Source: Planococcus donghaensis (lineage in GTDB: Bacteria > Bacillota > Bacilli > Bacillales_A > Planococcaceae). Taken from it: DNA of 64,000 nt. Shown here one piece after another: positions 18,484 through 27,650 of this stretch. Below the pieces are notes generated by a model. It worked only from the letters and a program-made list of their open reading frames with translations, was not told the origin of the DNA and ran no database searches. The stretch spans positions 1,550,001-1,614,000 of the forward strand of contig NZ_CP016543.2 of the NCBI RefSeq assembly GCF_001687665.2, written 5' to 3'. Position numbers and translations under genes: made by a program. How positions within the stretch are numbered: the stretch's first letter is position 1; each line of letters begins with the position of its first letter.

Positions 18484-19050
18484 TTGTGTGATAAAGGACG
18501 ATCCATTAGGAAACAAAGTATCTTAGTCGGGGTTGCTATCGTGATAATCTACGTGCTTTTCACCAACCTTTCCGATATCCAGAAGAATGAAGAAGTCCTT
18601 TCTATTGGAGACGAAGCTCCCGACTTTCTACTTACTACACTTGAAGGAAAAACCGTAAACTTAAGGGACTATAGAGGAAAAGGTGTGTTTTTGAATTTCT
18701 GGGCCACTTATTGTCCTCCGTGTAAAAAGGAAATGCCATTCATACAAAATCAGTATGAACTGTTTAAAGAAAAAGGCATTATAATTTTAGCCGTAGATGT
18801 AGCAGAGCCACAGCCAGTAGTTGAAAAGTTTGCGTTGAAATACGGATTGACTTTTCCTATCTTGCTTGATTTGAATCAAGAAACGATGGATTTATATGAT
18901 GTAGCGGCAATTCCCAGCAGCTTTCTGATAGATGAAAATGGAAAAGTGGTTGATCGAATTACTGCCAGTTTAACGGAGTCACAGATAGCTGACTATTTGA
19001 AACTGATAGTGCCGGAATCTGAAATTGATAAAACGTCTATTACTCAGTGA
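18484..19050 (+). CDS. Membrane-anchored thiol-disulfide oxidoreductase (TlpA/ResA type)
   Basis: 188 residues: an N-terminal membrane anchor (about 10-28), then a thioredoxin fold of the AhpC-TSA/TlpA type with GDEAPDFLLTTLEGKTVNLRD and the active site FWATYCPPCKKEMP (CPPC), followed by the cis-Pro segment IPSSFLIDENGKVV. ResA-type proteins reduce haem-binding Cys of apocytochrome c or other extracytoplasmic disulfides, using electrons from CcdA. A CcdA gene lies two genes downstream. It starts at TTG 18484 with GGAG upstream. Confidence 0.88.
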   Translation: MCDKGRSIRKQSILVGVAIVIIYVLFTNLSDIQKNEEVLSIGDEAPDFLLTTLEGKTVNLRDYRGKGVFLNFWATYCPPCKKEMPFIQNQYELFKEKGIIILAVDVAEPQPVVEKFALKYGLTFPILLDLNQETMDLYDVAAIPSSFLIDENGKVVDRITASLTESQIADYLKLIVPESEIDKTSITQ

Positions 19051-19077
19051 GTTCAAAGACGTAAGGAGGTGATTGTT

Positions 19078-20979
19078 ATGAATTTTGTCCATAAATTTTT
19101 TATTTTATTCGTTACGTTGCTTTTGACGCACGTTGCTTTTCTAGCGCACCATGGTTCTGCTCATTCTACCTTGGAAGAAACCAGTCCATCAGAAGGAGAA
19201 CGGCTAACTGAAAGTCCGACAACGCTCGAATTTTGGTTTCAGGACCCCGTTGTTCTGCACGCTGAATCTATTCAGTTAAATAGTCAATCTGGAACTAAAA
19301 TTGAACTAGAGGATACACGAATTGATCCTGATGATAAGACGCATATTATCGGTAACTTGAATGAGGAATTATTGCCGGGTAGATATACTGCTAAAATAAG
19401 TGTAGTTGCTTTAGATGGCGATGTATTGGAAGAAAAACTGAATTTCCAAGTAGGTGGAAAAGCAAAAAAACAACCACAGACGGAGTTTGAAATTATTCAA
19501 AATTATCCCGAAGATGGAGAAATCACTGGTGGTTCTCCTCAGAAAATAGAACTTTGGTTTAATCAGCCCGCTGACATAACCGCTATCGGAGTTTTCGATG
19601 ACAGGCAAGAATCGATCAATATCAAGGAACCTGTTATGGATTCTGAAGATCCAAATCATGTAATTATTGAATTCAACGAAGAACTGCCGAAAGGAACCTA
19701 TCAAGTCACCTGGTACGCCCGGCCCGTGGCATCAGAAGATGTAAGCCTACCAGATGCCATAGACGTGTTTTATTTTGCTGTAGATGAATTCACTCCAATC
19801 CAACAGCCAAATGAAGGAGAGCCAGTCGGATTTGCATGGTTCGCTAGTATGGGATTAAAACAAACGGGATACTGGTTTTTTTTCATCGGCATCATGGCTT
19901 TATTTGGTGTAGCGTTTTTTCATACGGTCATACATAAAGAAATCACTTTGCTGAAACGGAATCCACTTTCACTGCTCCTTCTACTTTCTGTATTCACTGG
20001 TATGGTTTTCGTACTTATGGCTCAAAAAAGTGAATTGGAAAGCCTGTCATTGACTCAGTTCCTTTCGCTGAAATTTGTCTGGATTCCATTAGTACAGATT
20101 GGTTTATTACTGCTGGGCGTCTTCTTACCCAAAGTTAGACTTTTCTTCTTTGCAGCTACGCTGTTGTTGATTCCCTTTATTACCGGTCATGCACCATATC
20201 CACGATACGGCGGCTACTTTTCAGTATTTATGAATGCATTACATTTACTGGCTTCTTCTATTTGGATTGGTGGTTTACTAGCAATACTGACTTTTCCCAA
20301 GAAAGAAGAGATGAAGAAATTTTTAAGAACCACGCTACCGGCTTTTTCGAACTGGGCATTCGTCAGTTTAATGGTCATTATTGTAACGGGGTTATACATG
20401 ACAATAAAATATGTTCCTTCTTATACAATTGAAAGCTTCTGGGAAAGTGAATGGGGGAAAGCGATCATTTTGAAAATGGCGTTAACCCTCGCTGTTTTGG
20501 TGATTGGGTTTCTCCAAAGGAGATTAATTAAAAAACTAACAGAGAAAGCTTTCTCTAAAGTGCTCAACCGGTTGCGGGTCGAGATAATTTATGCGGCTTT
20601 GCTGTTACTGTTCGCATCTGTGTTGGTTGTTTCAACACCCGGTTCAGCTGAACAAGGCGTATATCCTGCTACTGTAGAAAAAGAAAATATTAAGGTGAAT
20701 GTCAGTTTCTCACCTTTGAAATTGGGGTTAAACGTTTTAACCATGGATTTCGAAGGCGAATCGATTGAGGACGTGGATGTAACGTTGTCCATGCCACCGA
20801 ATTACCAGGTAAACTACAAGGCATTCCAAGTTGAAGAAGGTGTGTTTAAACTTACCGGAAATCTTCTTCATGCTGCTGGTACGATGAACATGAAAGTGAA
20901 GGCGGAAAAATCGAGTGGAGAAGAAGTGGAATTTGCTTTTCGAGTCGTCATACCCGGGGAAATGCGGTTAAATGAGTAG
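19078..20979 (+). CDS. CopC-CopC-CopD copper resistance fusion protein
   Basis: 633 residues. A signal peptide is followed by two tandem CopC-like beta domains (about 28-125, starting HSTLEETSPSEGERL, and about 138-245). Then come eight or so membrane helices of CopD (about 255-530) with HAPYPRYGGYF and NALHLLASSIWIGGLLAI, and a C-terminal YtkA-like beta domain (about 545-630). Such fusions (YcnJ-like) mediate copper import or homeostasis at the membrane. ATG 19078 is preferred over GTG 19069 because the latter overlaps the AAGGAGGT ribosome site. Confidence 0.9.
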   Translation: MNFVHKFFILFVTLLLTHVAFLAHHGSAHSTLEETSPSEGERLTESPTTLEFWFQDPVVLHAESIQLNSQSGTKIELEDTRIDPDDKTHIIGNLNEELLPGRYTAKISVVALDGDVLEEKLNFQVGGKAKKQPQTEFEIIQNYPEDGEITGGSPQKIELWFNQPADITAIGVFDDRQESINIKEPVMDSEDPNHVIIEFNEELPKGTYQVTWYARPVASEDVSLPDAIDVFYFAVDEFTPIQQPNEGEPVGFAWFASMGLKQTGYWFFFIGIMALFGVAFFHTVIHKEITLLKRNPLSLLLLLSVFTGMVFVLMAQKSELESLSLTQFLSLKFVWIPLVQIGLLLLGVFLPKVRLFFFAATLLLIPFITGHAPYPRYGGYFSVFMNALHLLASSIWIGGLLAILTFPKKEEMKKFLRTTLPAFSNWAFVSLMVIIVTGLYMTIKYVPSYTIESFWESEWGKAIILKMALTLAVLVIGFLQRRLIKKLTEKAFSKVLNRLRVEIIYAALLLLFASVLVVSTPGSAEQGVYPATVEKENIKVNVSFSPLKLGLNVLTMDFEGESIEDVDVTLSMPPNYQVNYKAFQVEEGVFKLTGNLLHAAGTMNMKVKAEKSSGEEVEFAFRVVIPGEMRLNE

Positions 20980-21017
20980 CGAAAATAAAAAACTAATTGA
21001 AAAAGGGCGGGACGGGA

Positions 21018-21728
21018 ATGGAAGATGTAAATTTGTTATTGGCTTTCGCGGCTGGGGTGTTATCTTTTGTATCCCCCTGCTGCCTGCCTCTCTATCCCGC
21101 ATTTTTGTCGTATATAACCGGAATGTCTGTGGATGAATTACAGAACGGTAAGGGGATACTGAGAAAACGTGCATTGCTGCATACCACGTTCTTTCTATTA
21201 GGATTTTCCCTTATTTTTATTGCTCTGGGTTTCTCTACGTCTTTGTTCGGCAATTTATTCAGCTATTATGGGAATCTGATGCGACAGATGGGAGCAATCT
21301 TAATTGTCTTGTTAGGATTGGTCACATTGGGGGTTTTTAAACCCCAATTCCTGATGCAGGAAAAAAGAGTGACATTTAAAGATCGTCCAAGTGGCTACTT
21401 AGGATCTAGTATTATCGGGGTCGCTTTTGCAGCCGGATGGACTCCATGTACCGGTCCTATTTTGGCAGGGGTTATTGCTCTAGGAATTTCGAATCCCAAC
21501 CAAGCTTTAATTTATATGGTCTCCTATATCCTGGGTTTCTCACTTCCTTTTTTCTTTATGTCTTTTTTTATTGGAAGAATGAAGTGGGTAAAGAGATATA
21601 GCGGACTCATAATGAAAATCGGTGGAATTACGATGATTATCATGGGGGTGTTCCTCTATTTTGACTGGATGACGAAGATGATTTCATTTCTGTCTAATAA
21701 TTTTTTTAATGGTTTTACGGGGTTATGA
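21018..21728 (+). CDS. ccdA: Cytochrome c biogenesis protein CcdA
   Basis: About 236 residues, six membrane helices. The two Cys-Pro motifs that carry electrons from cytosolic thioredoxin outward are present: VLSFVSPCCLPLYPAFLSYI and AAGWTPCTGPILAGVIALG. This is the usual size for Bacillus CcdA. The ATG at 21018 follows a GGGACGGG site; an in-frame TTG at 20997 is less likely. It probably supplies electrons to the TlpA protein at 18484. Confidence 0.92.
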   Translation: MEDVNLLLAFAAGVLSFVSPCCLPLYPAFLSYITGMSVDELQNGKGILRKRALLHTTFFLLGFSLIFIALGFSTSLFGNLFSYYGNLMRQMGAILIVLLGLVTLGVFKPQFLMQEKRVTFKDRPSGYLGSSIIGVAFAAGWTPCTGPILAGVIALGISNPNQALIYMVSYILGFSLPFFFMSFFIGRMKWVKRYSGLIMKIGGITMIIMGVFLYFDWMTKMISFLSNNFFNGFTGL

Positions 21729-21863
21729 GCATTTATATTCTATCATTTAATCTCCGTCCACTATATTCGTTTAAATGAATACGGTAGAAATCAATAAACT
21801 TCACAGTAACTACAAACTTTAAGGATAGAGTTAGAATAAGCAGTCAAAAAGCGAGGTTTTAAG

Positions 21864-22556
21864 GTGGGAAATAAAATTTTGGTAGTCGATGACGAATGGA
21901 ATATGAGAAATCTCGTGAAGCTGTATTTGTCAAAAGAAGACTTTGAGGTGGATGAGGCTCGCGGGGGACATGAAGCTATCCAGCTGACCAGGCAACACGC
22001 CTACGATTTACTAGTACTAGATATTATGTTGCCAGATATTGATGGATGGGAAGTTTGCTCAGCCATTCGACAGACTCAACAAATGCCAATTCTAATGTTA
22101 ACTGCTCGAAATGATATTCAAGATCGGGTCCGTGGTTTAAACCTTGGGGCCGATGATTACCTGATTAAACCGTTTGCTCCTGAAGAATTGGTGGCACGTA
22201 TTAAGGCATTGCTTCGCCGAGAAAAAGGAAAAGTAGAGGGAGGACATAACCTTCATCTAGCTTTTGAAGATCTGCTTATTGATAGTGAAAGTAGAGAAGT
22301 AAAGGTCAAGGGAATACTTGTCGAGTTGACTGCTAAAGAGTTTGATATCCTTTATATGGTTGCAGGTCAGCCTAAAAGAGTTTTTACTCGAGAAATCTTA
22401 TTAGATAACATTTGGGATTCCGAAGACTTTCGCGACTTGCGTACGATTGATACACATGTGAAGAATGTACGGGAAAAACTTCGGAGATCTGGATTGTCCT
22501 ATAATCCCATTAAAACGGTTTGGGGTGTTGGATATAAATTTAATACACAAGAATGA
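21864..22556 (+). CDS. OmpR-family response regulator
   Basis: 230 residues: receiver domain with ILVVDDEWNMRNLVK, phosphoacceptor Asp53 in LVLDIMLPDIDGWE, MLTARND and the Lys of DYLIKPF, followed by a winged-helix DNA-binding domain ending with RTIDTHVKNVREKL and KTVWGVGYKF. It starts at GTG 21864 with GAGG upstream. Its likely partner is the kinase at 15714, which has no regulator of its own next to it. It probably controls the copper island. Confidence 0.92.
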   Translation: MGNKILVVDDEWNMRNLVKLYLSKEDFEVDEARGGHEAIQLTRQHAYDLLVLDIMLPDIDGWEVCSAIRQTQQMPILMLTARNDIQDRVRGLNLGADDYLIKPFAPEELVARIKALLRREKGKVEGGHNLHLAFEDLLIDSESREVKVKGILVELTAKEFDILYMVAGQPKRVFTREILLDNIWDSEDFRDLRTIDTHVKNVREKLRRSGLSYNPIKTVWGVGYKFNTQE

Positions 22557-22617
22557 ATTAGCAGAAGTTATTAAAAACCGCATCAAAATATATTTACAAT
22601 GATTGGAGGTGAAATAT

Positions 22618-22857
22618 ATGATGTCAATGATGGGTGGAGGCATGATGCTGACTATGGTTCTTTGGATTCTCATAGTCGGATTCATCATCTATGGAATAAT
22701 CCGATTCCTGATGAAGCAAAACACAAAAAAAGAAAATACATCGTTAATCGAAAAGCGAGGAGATTCCTCAGTCGATGTTCTTAGAGAAAGGTTTGCACGC
22801 GGGGAAATAGAAAAACAAGAATTTGAAGACAGAAAGGAAATTTTGCAAAACAAATAG
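22618..22857 (+). CDS. SHOCT-domain small membrane protein
   Basis: About 79 residues: Met/Gly-rich N-terminus, one membrane helix (about 11-31), and a C-terminal SHOCT motif DVLRERFARGEIEKQEFEDRK. SHOCT motifs are short oligomerisation elements, frequent in small proteins beside copper and two-component genes. ATG 22618 is preferred because TTGGAGG lies 8 bases upstream; a longer frame from 22603 overlaps that site. Confidence 0.82.
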   Translation: MMSMMGGGMMLTMVLWILIVGFIIYGIIRFLMKQNTKKENTSLIEKRGDSSVDVLRERFARGEIEKQEFEDRKEILQNK

Positions 22858-22937
22858 TTAAACTTTCGTATCTTACAAATTCAATATATTCATATTCTAA
22901 ACTTTGATGAACCAACTATAAGAAGGAGAGGAAAGTA

Positions 22938-23201
22938 ATGCAACTAAGAAAAACACCTTTTATCTTATCAATAGCTTTGTCCACACTATTAGTAATGGGA
23001 TCTACCGGATTTGCTAATGGCATGGATAGCAATAAAGCCGGTAACATGGCAAATGCCAATGAACATGGAATGACAAACATGATGGAGAATGGCAATATGT
23101 CCAGTATGATGAACGCAATGAACTCATCTGAAGGACAAAAGATGATGGGTGCTTGTGCAAGTTTTTCGAAAACTATCGATGACTCAAAGGAAATTGAATA
23201 G
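22938..23201 (+). CDS. Secreted Met-rich protein
   Basis: 87 residues with a clear Sec signal peptide (about 1-27, ending TGFANG) and a mature part unusually rich in Met, Asn and His (for example MTNMMENGNMSSMMNAM). Met-rich secreted peptides commonly bind Cu(I). It is the last gene of the copper island, with AGAAGGAGAGG upstream of the ATG and a terminator behind. The short mature part and abrupt end suggest it may be a truncated form of a longer metal-binding protein. Confidence 0.75.
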   Translation: MQLRKTPFILSIALSTLLVMGSTGFANGMDSNKAGNMANANEHGMTNMMENGNMSSMMNAMNSSEGQKMMGACASFSKTIDDSKEIE

Positions 23202-23212
23202 TATCGTTAGTG

Positions 23213-23244
23213 AATAAGGTCTCTAAATGAGGCCTTATTTTTTT
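23213..23244 (+). terminator. Terminator closing the copper island
   Basis: Stem AATAAGG.CTC / GAG.CCTTATT with TAAAT loop, followed by seven T. Confidence 0.85.
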
Positions 23245-23466
23245 GACCCAACTAAGAGTGACTAACCAAAGAAAGAAAAAACAGCGAAAGTTATTGCTCA
23301 GGCTATGGAGGCAGTACTTTTAAAACAAAATTAAATTCATAGAGTCTGTTAGCTCACTAGTCTGCATAATTCGGATTATCAGAAGTTAAATCAACTCTCA
23401 TGACGAGTTTAATAGAAAAAATGTTAAGAGGTTCTGAGATTTGTATTCAGAGTGGAGGAGGGAGGT

Positions 23467-23958
23467 ATGGATCTTTCTCATGCGAAGAAGCGAAAGTTCA
23501 TCTCGATAGATTTAACAAAAGGCAGAAGGAAATTTGATACCAGCAAAATGGATGAATGGTCACCAGAGGAATGGGCAGCTTTCGTCGGAACTGAAGAAGA
23601 TCATCATCTAGAAATACCCTTGTTGAATACAGAAAAATATCATTTTCTTATAGTCTCTATTTCTATAAATGAAGTCACCAAGGCATTCACGCTTGAAATT
23701 CAAATTGAAAACAAGACAGAAAAGGAAATTCGTATTGATGCTTCAACGTTGAAAATTGATGAGGCCCTTTTTGATGTATCAAAAACCGAGCCTTTTTTCA
23801 TCAAAGCGCATGCACAGAAAGAAGGTCAAATTACTGTCATCATCTCCGGAGATTATCTGGAGTTCTTCAAAAATTTGATTTCCTTGAGCTTCGATATTAA
23901 AGAGGTAGAGACAGACAATTGGCTCGAGGGATATGAAGTGGTTGTGCAAGTGTATTGA
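23467..23958 (+). CDS. Hypothetical beta-sandwich protein
   Basis: About 163 residues, cytosolic; no family recognised. The N-terminal half is charged and contains WSPEEWAAFVGTEEDHHLE; the C-terminal half (about 55-163) reads like an Ig-type beta sandwich (FTLEIQIENKTEKEIRIDA, QITVIISGDYLEFF). ATG 23467 is preferred over GTG 23452 because GGAGG sits 8 bases before it. It is followed by the recurring 3' block (TTTACATATGACAACTTATC, 23981-24000), marking it as an array member. Confidence 0.62.
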   Translation: MDLSHAKKRKFISIDLTKGRRKFDTSKMDEWSPEEWAAFVGTEEDHHLEIPLLNTEKYHFLIVSISINEVTKAFTLEIQIENKTEKEIRIDASTLKIDEALFDVSKTEPFFIKAHAQKEGQITVIISGDYLEFFKNLISLSFDIKEVETDNWLEGYEVVVQVY

Positions 23959-24170
23959 TGTTCCGGATTAATTATGAAGTTTACATATGACAACTTATCG
24001 GAAGTTGAGGAGTGAAAGAGAAAAGCTTTTTTCTTTTTACTTATCTATTTAATTGCACTGTTTATTTAAGATAGGTTAATTCTATAAAAAAATTTTGATC
24101 ATAATTATCAATTTACAACATGGTATCATTGTTAGAAATAGCGAAAATGAAAATAGTAGGTGATAACTCG

Positions 24171-24842
24171 GTGATTGGAATAAGTATAGCGACGAAGTGG
24201 GAATATGAGGCATCATTAAAATATTTTGGTATAAAAGATAGTGAACGTTTCGCTTACCCATACGGCGAGTATTTCATCAGAACAATTGAGGATGCCGAAC
24301 TTATTTTTTACAGTACTGGTGTGAGAAAAGTAAATGGCGTGGGTGGAAATCAATACATGATTGCTAAATTTAATTTAACGAAAGTAATCGTTGCTGGAAC
24401 TTGTGCAGGAATAGATGGGAAGTTCAGCAATTTAGATGTTTTTGTACCTGAGAGAGCTGTTCAATATGATTGCACAGTAAAAGAAATTGAACCCTTCATT
24501 AAACAATCCTTCATAGTCGACATCAATCTATCCAAATATGGAAATGATTTTTATACGGGTACAATTGGGACTGCAGATAAAGCTGTAGTTATGTGGAATG
24601 ATTATATAGAACTTAAAGAAAACGATATAACAGTAGCTGATACAGAGTCAGGTGCAATTGCGTATATCTGTAAGAAGAATGATATCGAATGCATTATTAT
24701 TAAAGGGATATCTGACTTTCCAACAGATGAAAGAAACTCTGACAAATTCAAATCGAACATTGAACAAATGAATGTGTATTTAGAAAACACTCCAAAAGTT
24801 ATGAATAAAATTTATGATGAATATTTAAAAAGATTTATTTAA
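24171..24842 (+). CDS. Nucleoside phosphorylase-superfamily protein (MTAN-like)
   Basis: About 223 residues. MIGISIATKWEYEASLKYF at the chosen start matches the MTA/SAH nucleosidase N-terminus; VIVAGTCAGIDGKFSNLDVF is the glycine-rich phosphate/ribose loop; ADTESGAIAYICKKN and GISDFPTDERN supply the catalytic Glu and Asp. GTG 24171 with AGTAGGTG upstream is preferred over ATG 24120, which lacks a ribosome site. The protein may cleave a nucleoside or modified nucleotide. Members of this superfamily also occur in defence systems, so its place in an immunity array is notable. Confidence 0.72.
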   Translation: MIGISIATKWEYEASLKYFGIKDSERFAYPYGEYFIRTIEDAELIFYSTGVRKVNGVGGNQYMIAKFNLTKVIVAGTCAGIDGKFSNLDVFVPERAVQYDCTVKEIEPFIKQSFIVDINLSKYGNDFYTGTIGTADKAVVMWNDYIELKENDITVADTESGAIAYICKKNDIECIIIKGISDFPTDERNSDKFKSNIEQMNVYLENTPKVMNKIYDEYLKRFI

Positions 24843-24915
24843 ATAAATATACAGTAAAATTTTTAAATTAGATTAGTTTACATATTCCGGATTATCGGAA
24901 GTCTTACATAAAGCA

Positions 24916-24954
24916 AAGGGAGGTGCTGGCTATTAGCATCTCCCTTTATTTTAT
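24916..24954 (+). terminator. Cassette-type terminator
   Basis: Stem AAGGGAGGTGCT / AGCATCTCCCTT, loop GGCTATT, followed by TATTTTAT. It is preceded by the 3' block TTTACATATTCCGG and TTATCGGAAG (24878-24902). Confidence 0.82.
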
Positions 24955-25100
24955 AGAAATTTTCATAACCTGTGATATGTAGACTAGAACTGTACAGAGC
25001 GAGAATACGGAATCTAAGAAAATGGTATGATTTATAATATGCAATAAGCCCGTTGTCAATTACGAAAGCCTTCGATAAATAAATACTAAGGAGTATTCTC

Positions 25101-26302
25101 ATGACGAACTTTAGCCCGCCTGCAATACACAACAATAATAATATATATAAAGTTGAAGATATTCTAGTATTACATGAGTTAAATAAAAGACCTACTTTTG
25201 TAAACGATCCTTTAGAAACCTTTTCTGGTCATACACACTCGATAGACTCGTTTAAAGCGAGAGATATATTTCTTGATTTTGTTCAAGTGGTTTCAAATTT
25301 ACAAGAAAATGAATTGATAAGAGAGAACTTACCTAAAGAAATATTAAAGTATTTAACGGTTGTAGAAATGAAAGTTATCCTTAAGGCAATATCTAAACCA
25401 GTTAAAGGCACGAAAGATGTATTAATTAATAGGATAGAGACTCATGCGAGTGATGAAGATATTCGTAATCATACAGATAAGAGTTGTTTTGTTCTTACAG
25501 AACTCGGTTTAGAGGTTCTGGAAAAGTATAAGAATGTCCTTTGGATACATAAAAACAAAAGGGATATCTTTAGGTATCCCTTATTTTACGAGAGTAAGTT
25601 TGATGAATATTATTTTATGAAACATTGGGATTTAGATCCCCCAATACACTAATTGATTATTATGAATCAGAAACCAGTGGAATAGTGGCACGTATATATC
25701 AGATAGAAAACAATCCCGAAAAATCATTTCTTTATGGGCTTAGGAAATTAACCGAAGAAATTAATTTGCAATTAGAAAAATGTAAAGAAGTTGGTTGGTT
25801 TAACACAAGTGCAGGGTTAGGTGAATTTCTCTCCCTTCACGCAAGTCCAGAATTAGGCGAACCTCTGTCCTCCAAAACAATCTTCAAGGGTTTAACTATT
25901 AGTGATGATAATTTTGAGGAGATTTTAAAATATATCTATGACTTTGCAATAAAAGACCCTTCATTAATCTCCTTTAACAACTTTCATGAAATCATTATTG
26001 CTCTATTGACTAATCCTGGGGATGAACTATATAGAGAATTACTCGATAACTTATATCAGAGTAATAGAAAAAAACTTGGTCACGAAGGCTATCAAGAAGA
26101 TATAAATAACTATCACCAGAAAGGCTTTGACGATGAAGAAGGAGAACAGGAAGAGGAAGAAGAGAACTTAATGGACATATTAGATTTATTTATAACTGAT
26201 GAAAATAGAAAGTTAGAAATGGTGTTTGAGCTGATAGATATTCTTGATTTAGAAGTAATAAAGGAAATGAAAGTGAGAATTGACAATAGACTTACGAATT
26301 AA
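25101..26302 (+). pseudogene. SAP-domain protein, split by a frameshift at a C-run
   Basis: Two overlapping frames, 25101-25652 (183 codons) and 25625-26302, form one protein. The first ends ...HWDLDPPIH and the second reads in frame as ...NTLIDYYESE from the same point. Adding one C to the five-C run at 25638-25642 gives HWDLDPPNTLIDYYESE without a break, about 400 residues. The N-terminal half contains a SAP-like helix-extension-helix (LPKEILKYLTVVEMKVILK, then KGTKDVLINRI), a putative nucleic-acid-binding motif. The C-terminal half is helical and very acidic (EEGEQEEEEENL). The start has AAGGAG. Function unknown. Confidence 0.72.
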
Positions 26303-26783
26303 ATATTTTCTAAAACTAGAAGGGCAGAAGTTTTTATTTTCTTTGACCTTTTTGTTTTTTATGTACTTCATCTTTTATAGTAAATCTATTCTTTGGGCTT
26401 TTCCCAATGCACCTTTGTAAACTGCCAACCGACGATGCAGCCCCCAAAAGTTTGGGGATTGGGAGGATTTATAGAAGTTTTTAGCGTTTTTTGTGGTGTC
26501 TCAAGGAGCTCCGTTCTGAGAAAGGCTGATTTGCATTGCAGCTAGTCGATGTTACTTAGAGGACGATGAATAGACCACTAATAGGCTTACATATTTCAGG
26601 ATTGTCGAAAGTAAAGAAGCTCAAAATAGAGCTTCTTTTTTGTCTGTATATGTGTACTTTTGCGAACGGTTATTTTCTGATAAATTTCCTTTGAATATAA
26701 TTTTAATATGATATTATTGGTGAAAAATGAAAAACAAAAGTTTTCAAGGCTCATGAATTGTACTAAAAGAGGAGGATTACCTT
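26303..26783. other. 480-bp non-coding spacer
   Basis: No convincing gene. It holds the recurring 3' block (CTTACATATTTCAGG...TTGTCGAAAG, 26586-26612), a terminator (26613-26641) and a weak relic of the promoter-side block (TTGCGAACGGTTATTTTCTG). Bases 26440-26470 contain a GC-richer stretch with CCCCCAAAAGTTTGGGG (26442-26458), a 7-bp inverted repeat of no obvious function. Confidence 0.5.
26613..26641 (+). terminator. Cassette-type terminator
   Basis: Stem AAAGAAGCTC/GAGCTTCTTT with AAAATA loop and a T-run, directly after the TTGTCGAAAG block. Confidence 0.85.
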
Positions 26784-27116
26784 GTGGAGTGGAATTGGAA
26801 TAAAACTAGCATCGATCTTCCGTATTCATATGAAAATCTTAAGACTCTTTTAGATGCAGTCTGCAAGAAAGAAAATCAATTTTCTCAAGTTGATTTTTGC
26901 ATGTGGTGCGATAATTTAACAATGGCTTGGGAAGATGAAGATATAGATGACCAAGGTGAACTGGCTCGTGTCATCGCAAGAGATATAGAGTGTCAATGGG
27001 ATTTGCATTGGTACGGATTTTATTCCCATAAACAACTGATGAAGATGGATTTGTCGAAATTAGAATTACCGCCTGATTGGTTTAAAGAATGGATAGCTGA
27101 GTTAGACGAAAAATAA
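26784..27116 (+). CDS. Immunity-like protein, paralogue of 12481
   Basis: 110 residues from GTG 26784 with AGAGGAGG upstream. It aligns end to end with the product of 12481-12813 (shared WCDNLTM, ARDIECQWDL, DLSKLELP and WF-x-W). The two paralogues stand on opposite sides of the copper island, so the island may have been inserted into, or the gene duplicated across, a once continuous array. No named family. The first palindromic repeat of the array begins 20 bases after its stop. Confidence 0.7.
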   Translation: MEWNWNKTSIDLPYSYENLKTLLDAVCKKENQFSQVDFCMWCDNLTMAWEDEDIDDQGELARVIARDIECQWDLHWYGFYSHKQLMKMDLSKLELPPDWFKEWIAELDEK

Positions 27117-27135
27117 CCAATAAAGACTAGGGGTT

Positions 27136-27167
27136 GAATGTAACTTAAGTGCAGTTAAGTTACATTC
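27136..27167. repeat. Array palindrome P1
   Basis: Perfect 13-bp arms GAATGTAACTTAA and TTAAGTTACATTC separated by GTGCAG. It is the best copy of a family of about fourteen found only between 27.1 and 43.1 kb. Confidence 0.9.
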
Positions 27168-27189
27168 TAAGTGCTATCAAACCTCAGTT

Positions 27190-27534
27190 TTATTTATTTA
27201 TAAATAGTTCTTTTGCATAACAAATTCTTGGTATAGAATCTGTACACGTATCTCCTAAAATTACTCTCACCTCATCTTGCGCACGCAAACTATCTCGATT
27301 TAGTTTAGTGTCTTGAAGATTTTGAATACTGGTTTCATCGCTAACATTAACCCATATTATTGTCTCATTTTCTTGTAGTTCTTGTGATAGTTCCAAAAGA
27401 ATTTTATCTTGATTTATATCCGTTATAGTCCCAGACACCTCATAAGTTGACTGTTCTAAAGATTCAGTATTTTCTTCTTGTTCTTGGCATCCACTCAATA
27501 ATAAAATTAATATAAAAACCCAAGTTTTTTTCAA
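27190..27534 (-). CDS. DUF3221-like lipoprotein
   Basis: 114 residues with a lipoprotein signal peptide and lipobox LLLSGC. The mature part is an OB-like beta domain: YEVSGTITDINQDKILLEL, IIWVNVSDETSIQNL, LRAQDEVRVILG and a final Ala-x-x-Leu segment. That arrangement resembles DUF3221/YobA-type secreted proteins; match from memory. The ATG has GGAGAGAC upstream on the minus strand. It is flanked by palindromes P1 and P2 and opposite in orientation to most array genes. Confidence 0.7.
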   Translation of the reverse strand: MKKTWVFILILLLSGCQEQEENTESLEQSTYEVSGTITDINQDKILLELSQELQENETIIWVNVSDETSIQNLQDTKLNRDSLRAQDEVRVILGDTCTDSIPRICYAKELFINK

Positions 27535-27650
27535 TATATCGTCTCTCCTTTTCTTTATAAAACAATAAATACCTCACGTTTTATTAGACGAGAAAAACAC
27601 TTTATAGTTACATTAATTGGAAAAATAATAAATTCTCACTTAATAAAACT

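Noticed and set aside
26440..26460. CCCCCAAAAGTTTGGGG inverted repeat as regulatory site
   Set aside because: Short, single, not near a start codon and without T-run; no support for function.
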